A DNA stretch of 7,595 nucleotides from Bacteroides sp. CAG:144 (GTDB taxonomy: Bacteria; Bacteroidota; Bacteroidia; Bacteroidales; UBA11471), in contig HF999720.1 of NCBI GenBank assembly GCA_000434215.1, forward strand, positions 20,907-28,501. Direction: 5' to 3'. The translations under genes and the position numbers were made by a program. Shown here in pieces: positions 1-6,933 of this stretch; position 1 is the stretch's first letter, and each line of letters opens with the position of its first letter. The notes below the pieces were generated by a model. That model saw only the letters and a program-made list of their open reading frames with translations. It was not told the DNA's origin and searched no databases.

Positions 1-1314
1 GCCATGCGTGCACGAGGCGCCAAAGTAACAGATATCGCCATTATCATCGTTGCGGCCGACGACAATGTCATGCCGCAAACGGTCGAAGCCATCAATCACG
101 CGTCGGCCGCAGGTGTTCCCATTGTCTTCGCCATCAACAAGGTCGACAAACCCAATGCCAATCCCGACAAGATAAAAGAAGAACTTGCCAATATGAACTA
201 TCTGGTCGAAGAATGGGGTGGCAAATACCAGTCGCAGGATATTTCAGCGAAAAAAGGTACCGGCGTAAAAGAATTGATGGAAAAGGTTCTGCTCGAAGCC
301 GAATTACTTGACCTGAAAGCCAATCCCAATCGTCGAGCTTCGGGTTCGATCATCGAATCGGCACTCGACAAGGGTCGCGGTTATGTTGCCACCGTACTGG
401 TAGAAAACGGCACATTGCACACAGGCGACATCGTACTGGCAGGGACACAATTCGGAAGGGTTAAGGCCATGTTCAACGAACGGAACGCGCGCATTAAAGA
501 AGCCGGTCCCTCGGCTCCCGTCCTCATACTCGGATTGAACGGCGCTCCGACTGCCGGCGATCAGTTCAAAGTACTGGGTAGCGACCAAGAAGCACGAGAA
601 ATAGCGAACAAACGCGAACAACTGCAACGCGAACAAGGGTTGCGTACCCATAAACTGCTCACTCTCGACGATATAGGACGCCGTATCGCCATCGGTAACT
701 TCCAAGAGCTGAATATCATCGTGAAAGGCGACGTCGACGGTTCGATTGAAGCATTGAGCGACTCGCTCATCAAACTCTCGACCGAAGAGATACAAGTAAA
801 TGTACTGCATAAAGCCGTAGGACAAATTTCGGAATCGGACGTTACACTGGCAGCAGCCTCAAATGCCATCATCGTCGGGTTCCAAGTACGTCCCTCTATC
901 GCAGCCCGTAAACTGGCCGAAAAAGAAGGCGTGGATATACGTCTCTATTCGATCATTTACGATGCCATCGAAGAAGTAAAAGCGGCTATGGAAGGTATGC
1001 TCTCTCCCGAAATCAAGGAAGAGGTTACTGCTACCGTCGAAGTTCGCGAGACATTCCACATTTCCAAAGTCGGAACTGTTGCCGGCGGTATCGTAAAAGA
1101 AGGCAAAATAAAACGGACCAACAAGGTTCGTCTCATACGCGACGGTATCGTGATATACACCGGTGAGCTTGGCTCATTGAAACGATTCAAAGATGATGTA
1201 AAAGAAGTCGCCACCGGCTATGAATGCGGTCTTAACCTCGCCAACTACAACGATATAAAAGTAGGCGACCTTATCGAAGCCTATGAGGAGGTAGAGGTAA
1301 AGAAAACTCTCTGA
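1..1314 (+). CDS. infB: Translation initiation factor IF-2, 3' part (5' end outside window)
   Basis: IF-2 is the GTPase that delivers initiator fMet-tRNA to the 30S subunit and promotes 70S joining. The frame is open to the left edge: codon 1-3 (Ala) precedes the Met at 4, and the opening AMRARGA is the conserved stretch just after the G3 motif of IF-2, so ATG 4 is internal, not a start. Counting from that Met, the G4 motif NKVD is at residues 45-48 and G5 (SAKKG) at 81-85. The domain II beta-barrel follows at about 106-190, domain III at about 230-340 ([15 protein letters not shown]) and the C-terminal tRNA-binding domain at about 345-430, with the conserved YECGL motif. About 437 residues are present; the N-terminal region and the P-loop are missing. 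It ends in TGA at 1312-1314 and is followed at once by a strong hairpin. Family certain. Confidence 0.98.
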   Translation, partial: AMRARGAKVTDIAIIIVAADDNVMPQTVEAINHASAAGVPIVFAINKVDKPNANPDKIKEELANMNYLVEEWGGKYQSQDISAKKGTGVKELMEKVLLEAELLDLKANPNRRASGSIIESALDKGRGYVATVLVENGTLHTGDIVLAGTQFGRVKAMFNERNARIKEAGPSAPVLILGLNGAPTAGDQFKVLGSDQEAREIANKREQLQREQGLRTHKLLTLDDIGRRIAIGNFQELNIIVKGDVDGSIEALSDSLIKLSTEEIQVNVLHKAVGQISESDVTLAAASNAIIVGFQVRPSIAARKLAEKEGVDIRLYSIIYDAIEEVKAAMEGMLSPEIKEEVTATVEVRETFHISKVGTVAGGIVKEGKIKRTNKVRLIRDGIVIYTGELGSLKRFKDDVKEVATGYECGLNLANYNDIKVGDLIEAYEEVEVKKTL

Positions 1315-1321
1315 TAACAGA

Positions 1322-1373
1322 GATAAGGCGGTATCGATACCGATAAACGGATACCGCCTTATCATCTTTTTTT
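1322..1373 (+). terminator. Intrinsic terminator after infB
   Basis: A perfect 14-bp stem pairs 1322-1335 (GATAAGGCGGTATC) with 1350-1363 (GATACCGCCTTATC) around a 14-base loop. After a 3-base spacer comes a run of seven T (1367-1373). It begins 7 bases after the infB stop. This is a classic Rho-independent terminator for the infB transcript. The next gene starts only 12 bases beyond the T-run, so it may also act as a partial terminator or attenuator in front of cvpA-suf; that second role is inference. Confidence 0.88.
1329..1342. repeat. Perfect 14-bp palindrome inside the terminator
   Basis: CGGTATCGATACCG is a perfect palindrome formed by the upper left arm of the terminator and the first half of its loop. 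The word GATACCG occurs twice, at 1336-1342 and 1350-1356. The left-arm CGGTATC (1329-1335) can therefore pair with either copy, and the two pairings exclude each other. It could be a dimeric regulator site or simply a by-product of the hairpin. No known operator consensus is recognised. Confidence 0.5.
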
Positions 1374-1385
1374 GACAGGACAACG

Positions 1386-1943
1386 ATGAACGTACAGATT
1401 ATAGATATTATCGTTGGCGCCATTCTCGCTTACGGATTGGTACACGGTTACTACAAAGGTATCGTACAGCAACTCGGTTCTTTGGGAGGATTGATCGTCG
1501 CCATTTTGTTCGCCAATCTTTTTACACCCATATTCGAGAACCTGCTCAACAAATTCGATTTCGCAAGCCCCGGCATAACCCACAAGTTAGCCTATCTTAC
1601 ATCATTTCTCGTCCTTCTGTTCGGGTGTAACTTCTTGGCCCGCCTCCTCAAAAGAACACTACACATGTTGCATCTGGGGTGGTTCGACCGCATTACCGGA
1701 AGCATTTTCTGCTGCTTCAAATATCTGCTTGTAGCAAGCGCCCTACTCAATCTGTATACGATACTGGGAGGAGAAGGAAAAGACGCCGTACCTCCTATTC
1801 CGCAGGAAGCAAAACTCTGCCAAATTGTACTGAAAGTAGCACCTTTTGTTATCGATTGGTCCAAAGAAAAAGTAGAAATTCCCGACATAAATATCTCTCT
1901 GCCGGAAATAAACAAAGACGAACTTCCGGCGTTTTTACAGTAA
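1386..1943 (+). CDS. CvpA-family inner-membrane protein
   Basis: This 185-residue protein has four predicted membrane segments at about residues 5-22, 31-49, 68-88 and 106-127. A polar tail (about 128-185) holds alternating acidic and proline-rich stretches (EIPDINISLPEI). Size, the four-helix layout and the motif WFDRITGSIF before the last helix fit the CvpA family, named after an E. coli protein needed for colicin V production and linked to membrane and envelope homeostasis; its biochemical activity is unclear. ATG 1386 is the natural start: the protein enters the first helix directly, and only 12 bases separate it from the T-run of the upstream terminator, with a weak AGGA (1377-1380) ahead of it. 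It lies 32 bases before sufB on the same strand, suggesting co-transcription with the suf genes. A functional tie to Fe-S assembly is only implied by position. Confidence 0.85.
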   Translation: MNVQIIDIIVGAILAYGLVHGYYKGIVQQLGSLGGLIVAILFANLFTPIFENLLNKFDFASPGITHKLAYLTSFLVLLFGCNFLARLLKRTLHMLHLGWFDRITGSIFCCFKYLLVASALLNLYTILGGEGKDAVPPIPQEAKLCQIVLKVAPFVIDWSKEKVEIPDINISLPEINKDELPAFLQ

Positions 1944-1975
1944 ACGAAGGCTTTACCGCCTAAACAGCGTAACGC

Positions 1976-3481
1976 ATGGCAATGAAAAAAGAAAGTCTCA
2001 ACCATTCATATAAAGATCTCCAACCTCAAAAGAAAAACGAGGAGTCGGAGAAAATCATCGATGAAGTAACTTCATCGGACTACAAATACGGATTTGTTAC
2101 CGACATCGATACCGAAGTCATACCCAAAGGCCTTAATGAAGAGATCATACGGCTCATTTCTTCCAAAAAGAACGAGCCCGAATGGTTACTCGATTTCCGC
2201 CTTAAAGCGTTTGCCCATTGGAAAACGCTCGAAATGCCCCGTTGGGCTCATCTCGACATACCCGAAATCGACTATCAGGCTATCAGCTACTACGCGGCTC
2301 CCAAAAAGAAAGAATCGCCCAAAAGTCTCGATGAAGTAGATCCCGAGTTGCTCGATACGTTCAATAAATTGGGTATCTCGCTCGAAGAGCAGATGAAACT
2401 TTCCGGTATTGCCGTCGACGCCGTCATGGACAGTGTCTCGGTCAAAACCACATTCAAAGAAAAGTTGGCCGAATTAGGAGTCATATTCTGTTCTTTCAGC
2501 GAAGCCGTAAAGGACTATCCCGACCTCGTCAAGCAATATCTCGGTACGGTCGTTCCTTACCGGGACAATTTTTTTGCAGCCCTCAATTCGGCGGTATTCA
2601 GCGACGGGTCATTTGTCTATATCCCCAAAGGGGTACGTTGCCCTATGGAACTGTCAACCTACTTCCGCATCAATGCGGCAAACACCGGGCAATTCGAGCG
2701 TACCCTCATTATCGCCGACGACGACAGTTATGTAAGTTATCTCGAAGGCTGTACAGCCCCCATGCGGGACGAAAACCAACTGCATGCCGCCATTGTGGAA
2801 ATCAGGGCTCACGAACGTGCCGAGGTAAAATATTCGACAGTACAGAACTGGTATCCCGGCGACAAAGAAGGACGAGGCGGCATCTACAACTTCGTAACCA
2901 AAAGAGGTTTGTGCAAAGGCGATCATTCTAAAATATCTTGGACACAAGTAGAAACAGGGTCTGCCATTACATGGAAATACCCCAGTTGCATTCTTGCCGG
3001 AGACAATTCCATAGGCGAATTTTACTCGGTAGCAGTAACCAATAACCACCAACAAGCCGACACCGGAACCAAAATGATACACATCGGCAAGAATACCCGC
3101 AGCACCATCGTATCGAAAGGAATCTCGGCCGGTTACAGCCAAAACAGTTACCGCGGATTGGTACGCGTATCGCAGGGTGCAGAAAATGCCCGCAACTATA
3201 CCCAATGCGACAGCCTATTGCTGAGCGACCATTGCGGTGCGCATACGTTTCCCTACATGGATATAAAAAACGATACGGCAATCGTCGAGCACGAAGCTAC
3301 AACGTCTAAAATCAACGAAGACCAAATATTCTACTGCAACCAACGCGGTATTCCTACCGAAGAAGCAGTCGGCCTCATCGTCAACGGATATGCCAAAGAG
3401 GTGATGAACAAACTCCCTATGGAATTTGCCGTAGAAGCACAAAAACTCTTACAAATCACCCTCGAAGGCTCGGTCGGATAA
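1976..3481 (+). CDS. sufB: Fe-S cluster assembly scaffold protein SufB
   Basis: SufB is the core scaffold of the cytoplasmic SufBCD complex, where sulfur and iron are assembled into a nascent cluster. The 501-residue product is close to the usual length (E. coli 495). The N-terminal helical part (about 36-200) contains [19 protein letters not shown]; the beta-helix core runs from about 205 to 460 and the C-terminal helices interacting with SufC follow. Cys411 in NYTQCDSLL sits 90 residues from the C-terminus, exactly as E. coli Cys405, the sulfur-accepting residue. Glu440 in VEHEATTSK matches E. coli Glu434, and Cys259 in YLEGCTAP matches the Cys254 region. Start: ATG 1976 is used, but ATG 1982 two codons later is equally possible (product 499 residues); neither has a clear Shine-Dalgarno. 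The first 30 or so residues are charged and likely variable. Intact, no frameshift seen. Confidence 0.97.
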   Translation: MAMKKESLNHSYKDLQPQKKNEESEKIIDEVTSSDYKYGFVTDIDTEVIPKGLNEEIIRLISSKKNEPEWLLDFRLKAFAHWKTLEMPRWAHLDIPEIDYQAISYYAAPKKKESPKSLDEVDPELLDTFNKLGISLEEQMKLSGIAVDAVMDSVSVKTTFKEKLAELGVIFCSFSEAVKDYPDLVKQYLGTVVPYRDNFFAALNSAVFSDGSFVYIPKGVRCPMELSTYFRINAANTGQFERTLIIADDDSYVSYLEGCTAPMRDENQLHAAIVEIRAHERAEVKYSTVQNWYPGDKEGRGGIYNFVTKRGLCKGDHSKISWTQVETGSAITWKYPSCILAGDNSIGEFYSVAVTNNHQQADTGTKMIHIGKNTRSTIVSKGISAGYSQNSYRGLVRVSQGAENARNYTQCDSLLLSDHCGAHTFPYMDIKNDTAIVEHEATTSKINEDQIFYCNQRGIPTEEAVGLIVNGYAKEVMNKLPMEFAVEAQKLLQITLEGSVG

Positions 3482-3506
3482 AAAACCAGCCGTCCGGTAA
3501 GACAAC

Positions 3507-3534
3507 ATTATATATAAATAAAATTTACAGAAAT
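3507..3534 (+). promoter_or_regulatory. A/T-only leader before sufC
   Basis: The 53-base sufB-sufC gap is the widest within the suf cluster. It contains 21 consecutive A/T bases (3507-3527), then ACAGAAAT up to the sufC start. Bacteroidota often start translation from A/T-rich unstructured leaders instead of a strong Shine-Dalgarno, which is the simplest reading. I see no match to the Bacteroides promoter pattern TTTG/TAnnTTTG here and no hairpin, so an internal promoter is not supported. Confidence 0.35.
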
Positions 3535-4287
3535 ATGCTCACCATAAAAAATCTGCACGCCAGCATCAACGGCAAAGAGATATTGAAAGGTATCGACCTC
3601 ATCGTAAAACCCGGTGAAGTCCACGCAATCATGGGACCCAACGGTTCCGGAAAAAGTACCCTTTCATCGGTACTCGCAGGCAATCCGGCATTCGAGGTAA
3701 CCGAAGGCAGTGTCGAATTCTACGGGAAAGATTTGTTATCGCTCGCTCCCGAAGACCGCTCTCACGAAGGAATTTTCCTGAGTTTCCAGTATCCGGTAGA
3801 AATTCCGGGGGTAAGTATGGTTAACTTCATGCGTGCTGCCATCAACGCCAAACGTAAATATTGGGGGGAAGAACCTTTATCGGCCACCGACTTTCTGAAA
3901 ATGATGCGGGAAAAACGGGCTATCGTCGAACTCGATAACAAGTTGGCCAGCCGTTCGGTCAACGAAGGATTCTCCGGTGGTGAAAAGAAAAGAAACGAAA
4001 TTTTCCAAATGGCGATGTTGCAACCCCGTCTGTCCATTCTCGATGAAACCGATAGCGGTCTCGACATCGATGCCTTACGTATCGTTTCGCAAGGTGTAAA
4101 CCAACTGAAATCGGATAAAAATGCAACGATCGTCATCACGCACTACCAACGGCTGCTCGATTACATCGCACCCGATTTCGTGCACGTACTTTACAAAGGA
4201 CGCATTGTAAAATCGGGAGGCCCTGAGCTCGCACTCGAACTCGAAGAAAAAGGATACGATTGGATAAAAAAAGAGGTTGACGCATAA
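3535..4287 (+). CDS. sufC: Fe-S assembly ATPase SufC
   Basis: SufC is the ABC-type ATPase that drives conformational change in the SufB-SufD heterodimer during cluster building; it is soluble and not a transporter despite its fold. The 250-residue protein (E. coli 248) has every nucleotide-binding motif: Walker A GPNGSGKS at residues 34-41 (Lys40), Q-loop Gln85, ABC signature FSGGE at 146-150 followed by KKRNEI, Walker B LSILDE ending at Asp170-Glu171, and the H-loop His203 in ITHYQRLL. The string LDETDSGLDIDAL is characteristic of SufC and separates it from ordinary ABC transporter ATPases. ATG 3535 gives the expected family N-terminus (MLTIKNLHA). It follows sufB by 53 bases and precedes sufD by 12, consistent with joint translation of the BCD complex. 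Confidence 0.98.
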   Translation: MLTIKNLHASINGKEILKGIDLIVKPGEVHAIMGPNGSGKSTLSSVLAGNPAFEVTEGSVEFYGKDLLSLAPEDRSHEGIFLSFQYPVEIPGVSMVNFMRAAINAKRKYWGEEPLSATDFLKMMREKRAIVELDNKLASRSVNEGFSGGEKKRNEIFQMAMLQPRLSILDETDSGLDIDALRIVSQGVNQLKSDKNATIVITHYQRLLDYIAPDFVHVLYKGRIVKSGGPELALELEEKGYDWIKKEVDA

Positions 4288-4299
4288 ATTCCTCCGACT

Positions 4300-5637
4300 A
4301 TGAATGCAGCACAACAATATATCGATCTCTTCCGGGAAAATAGGGATCTCATCGACAAGCACTCTTCCGCCATACTGAATGGGCGGCGAGAAGCGGCAAT
4401 TCGCGACTTTGAGTTACTGGGACTACCGGGGAAAAATCTGGAAGAATTTTTACATACCGACGTCGAATCTTTTTATGCGCCGGATTACGGGCTGAATCTG
4501 GCCCGGATAAAACCGGCGGAAAATATCCGGGAAACGTTCCGTTGCGCTGTTCCCGATCTCGAAAGCCGACTCTATTTTTTCATCGGAGATACATTCTGTC
4601 AGGGAACAAACGTGAATCTGCCCGAGGGTGTCATCGCTTGCAGTCTGTGTGAAGCGGCCGCCCAACATCCCGAACTGGTAGACCGTTATTACGGGAAACT
4701 CGCCCAAACGGATAAAGACGGGACAGTCGCCCTCAATACCGCTCTTGTACAAGACGGCTTTTTCCTTTTTGTCCCCCGTCATGTAAAAATCGAAGAGCCT
4801 CTTCAAATTGTCAACCTTATGCACGGTTCCCACGATTTCATGGCCAACCGGCGTCTGCTCGTCGTACTTGAAGAAGGGGCGCAAGTACGCCTGCTTTCCT
4901 GCGACCATACGCTCGACAAGGGAAACTTTCTGACTTCAACGGTCAACGAAATTTTTATCGGGGCTAATGCCACCTTCGACTACTACGACCTCGAAGAATC
5001 TACTCTCAACACGCACCGCGTCTCCTCGACATTCATACAGCAGGAAAGTGCATCGAACGTATTGGTCAACGGTATCACCCTGCACAACGGCTATACCCGC
5101 AACAATTACTATATCACTCTGGCCGGAGAACATGCCGAGACACATCTCTATGGCATGGCCGTAGCCGACAAGCGGCAGTTGGTCGACAACTTTACCTTTA
5201 TCGACCACAAAGCGCCCTACTGCACAAGCGACGAACTCTTCAAATATGTGCTCGAAGACTCCGCAACTGGCATTTTCAACGGACGGATTCTCGTGCGTCA
5301 AGGTGCGCAAAAGACCTCGGCCGTACAGACCAACCGCAACCTTTGTACCACCAAAGAAGCGCACATCTATACCCAGCCGCAACTCGAAATATATGCCGAT
5401 GATGTAAAATGCAGCCACGGTGCCACAGTGGGACAACTCGATGGTAACGCACTTTTCTACATGCGCTCGCGCGGTATTCCCGAGTCCGAAGCCCGTATGT
5501 TGCTCATGGTGGCCTTTACGCACGATGTTATCGAAAAAGTGCGCATCGAGAAATTGAAAGAACGTCTGCATAAAATGGTCGAACGCCGATTCAGAGGGGC
5601 TCTCGATAAATGCGCTGGTTGCCGCATATGTCAATAA
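4300..5637 (+). CDS. sufD: Fe-S cluster assembly protein SufD
   Basis: SufD is the SufB paralogue that pairs with it in the SufBCD scaffold and is thought to help iron acquisition. At 445 residues it is somewhat longer than E. coli SufD (423). The N-terminal helical region (about 1-110) contains the GLPGKNLEEFLHTD motif; the beta-helix core occupies about 150-395 and C-terminal helices follow. The diagnostic DDVKCSHGATVGQLD places Cys371 and His373 where E. coli has Cys358 and His360, the latter needed for function. The extreme C-terminus carries an added Cys-rich tail, Cys438-x2-Cys441-x2-Cys444, one residue from the end, which the E. coli protein lacks as far as I recall. ATG 4300 lies 12 bases after sufC and yields the expected start. 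It ends 14 bases before the preferred sufS start. Confidence 0.97.
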   Translation: MNAAQQYIDLFRENRDLIDKHSSAILNGRREAAIRDFELLGLPGKNLEEFLHTDVESFYAPDYGLNLARIKPAENIRETFRCAVPDLESRLYFFIGDTFCQGTNVNLPEGVIACSLCEAAAQHPELVDRYYGKLAQTDKDGTVALNTALVQDGFFLFVPRHVKIEEPLQIVNLMHGSHDFMANRRLLVVLEEGAQVRLLSCDHTLDKGNFLTSTVNEIFIGANATFDYYDLEESTLNTHRVSSTFIQQESASNVLVNGITLHNGYTRNNYYITLAGEHAETHLYGMAVADKRQLVDNFTFIDHKAPYCTSDELFKYVLEDSATGIFNGRILVRQGAQKTSAVQTNRNLCTTKEAHIYTQPQLEIYADDVKCSHGATVGQLDGNALFYMRSRGIPESEARMLLMVAFTHDVIEKVRIEKLKERLHKMVERRFRGALDKCAGCRICQ

Positions 5638-5651
5638 TTAAAGAAAACACT

Positions 5652-6869
5652 ATGCTGGATATACATAAAATACGGCAGGATTTTCCCATTCTTTCCCGGG
5701 AAGTATACGGTAAACCATTGGTATACCTCGACAACGCCGCCACGTCCCAAAAACCGCGCTGCGTCATCGAAACCATTACCGATGGCTATACCCGCATCAA
5801 CGCCAACGTACATCGCGGCGTACACCGCCTCAGCCAAGAGGCCACCGACGGACACGAGCACGCCCGACGACGTGTACAACAATTCCTCCATGCCGCCCAC
5901 GACAGAGAAATCATTTTTACACGCGGCACTACGGAATCGATAAACCTCGTAGCCCATTCGTTCGGAACCGCATTCCTGCACGATGGCGATGAAATCATCA
6001 TTTCGGAGATGGAACACCACGCCAACATCGTCCCCTGGCAATTATTACAAAGTTCCCGTAAAATAAAGCTGAGGGTCATTCCTGTCGATGACAAAGGCGT
6101 ACTCGATATGAATGCCTTCCGGGCTGCTTTCAACGAAAAGACCAAATTGGTCTCCATCACTCATGTATCGAATGTGCTGGGAACAATCAATCCCATCAAA
6201 GATATTATCGACACCGCCCACAGCCACAATGTTCCCGTACTTATCGACGGGGCGCAAGGCGCACTGCATCAACCTGTCGATGTGCAGGCACTCGACGTAG
6301 ATTTCTATGTACTCTCGGCTCATAAAATGTATGGGCCCACCGGTATCGGCATTCTCTACGGAAAAGAAAAATGGCTCGATGCCATGCCACCCTATCAGGG
6401 AGGCGGAGAAATGATAGGACACGTAACTTTCGAGAAAAGGACATTCAACGAACTACCGTTCAAATTCGAAGCGGGTACTCCCGACTACATCGGAACAATG
6501 GCTTTCGCCCGGGCCCTCGATTACATCGATAGCCTCGGCATCGAGAATATCGCCGCCCACGAAGACGATTTATTGCGATACACAACCCGAAAACTCACTG
6601 ATGAGATAGACGGCATACGAATTTACGGGACTGCTCCCGAAAAATGCGGTGTCATCTCGTTTCTTGTCAGGGACATACACCCCTACGACATGGGTATGTT
6701 ACTCGACAAGTTGGGATTTGCTCTGCGATCGGGACACCACTGTGCACAACCGCTCATGGAAAAATTTGGTATCGTCGGGACGTTACGGGCATCTTTTGCC
6801 GTATATAATACAATCGAAGAATGCGAAGCATTCGTTGCAGCCGTGAAACGGGTCTCCCAGATGTTTTGA
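5652..6869 (+). CDS. sufS: Cysteine desulfurase SufS (PLP-dependent)
   Basis: SufS converts L-cysteine to L-alanine, leaving a persulfide on its active cysteine that feeds SufBCD through a SufE- or SufU-type acceptor. From ATG 5652 the product has 405 residues (E. coli 406). PLP-binding Lys225 lies in LSAHKMYGPTG, His123 of the EHHAN motif stacks on the cofactor, and the catalytic Cys364 sits in RSGHHCAQP, the type II form of the loop. RGTTE at 91-95 is the phosphate-binding segment. Start choice: the frame also has ATGs at 5610 and 5628, but these overlap the end of sufD and add residues with no family counterpart, while MLDIHKIRQDFPIL from 5652 is the expected N-terminus, preceded by TAAAGAAAACACT. 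Last gene of the cluster, followed by a perfect hairpin. Confidence 0.97.
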   Translation: MLDIHKIRQDFPILSREVYGKPLVYLDNAATSQKPRCVIETITDGYTRINANVHRGVHRLSQEATDGHEHARRRVQQFLHAAHDREIIFTRGTTESINLVAHSFGTAFLHDGDEIIISEMEHHANIVPWQLLQSSRKIKLRVIPVDDKGVLDMNAFRAAFNEKTKLVSITHVSNVLGTINPIKDIIDTAHSHNVPVLIDGAQGALHQPVDVQALDVDFYVLSAHKMYGPTGIGILYGKEKWLDAMPPYQGGGEMIGHVTFEKRTFNELPFKFEAGTPDYIGTMAFARALDYIDSLGIENIAAHEDDLLRYTTRKLTDEIDGIRIYGTAPEKCGVISFLVRDIHPYDMGMLLDKLGFALRSGHHCAQPLMEKFGIVGTLRASFAVYNTIEECEAFVAAVKRVSQMF

Positions 6870-6892
6870 CAACTTTTCTACATATAAATTCG

Positions 6893-6933
6893 ACAGATAG
6901 TGGCGTACAAAAATTACGCCACTATCTGTTTTT
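6893..6933 (+). terminator. Intrinsic terminator ending the suf cluster
   Basis: A perfect 15-bp stem pairs 6893-6907 (ACAGATAGTGGCGTA) with 6915-6929 (TACGCCACTATCTGT) around a 7-base loop (CAAAAAT), followed by TTTT at 6930-6933. It lies 23 bases after the sufS stop. The converging minus-strand gene stops 3 bases from the other side of the stem, so the hairpin probably serves both directions. The minus-strand tail after the stem (CGAATTT) is a poorer U-tract, so termination should be stronger for suf. Confidence 0.88.

Noticed and set aside
4..6. ATG at position 4 as a start of a short IF-2 form
   Set aside because: The Met is part of the conserved AMRARGA segment in the GTPase domain and the frame is open to the left edge, so the gene is simply cut by the window.
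304..825. 173-residue open frame on the minus strand opposite infB
   Set aside because: Antisense to the conserved IF-2 domains II and III, with no family resemblance.
2654..3205. 183-residue open frame on the minus strand opposite sufB
   Set aside because: It covers the SufB beta-helix core; low-complexity Cys/Val/Gly-rich translation, no ribosome-binding context and no motif.
3482..3534. Possible internal promoter before sufC
   Set aside because: The stretch is A/T-rich but shows no TAnnTTTG element with a TTTG at the right distance; better read as a weakly structured ribosome-binding region.
4936..5634. 232-residue open frame on the minus strand opposite sufD
   Set aside because: It lies entirely opposite a well-supported sufD with its key motifs intact. 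Its translation has no recognisable domain, and its openness is explained by the codon use of the coding strand.
5610..5651. Longer N-terminus for SufS from ATG 5610 or 5628
   Set aside because: It would overlap the 3' end of sufD and add MRWLPHMSIIKENT, which has no counterpart in SufS proteins; ATG 5652 gives the usual start and length.
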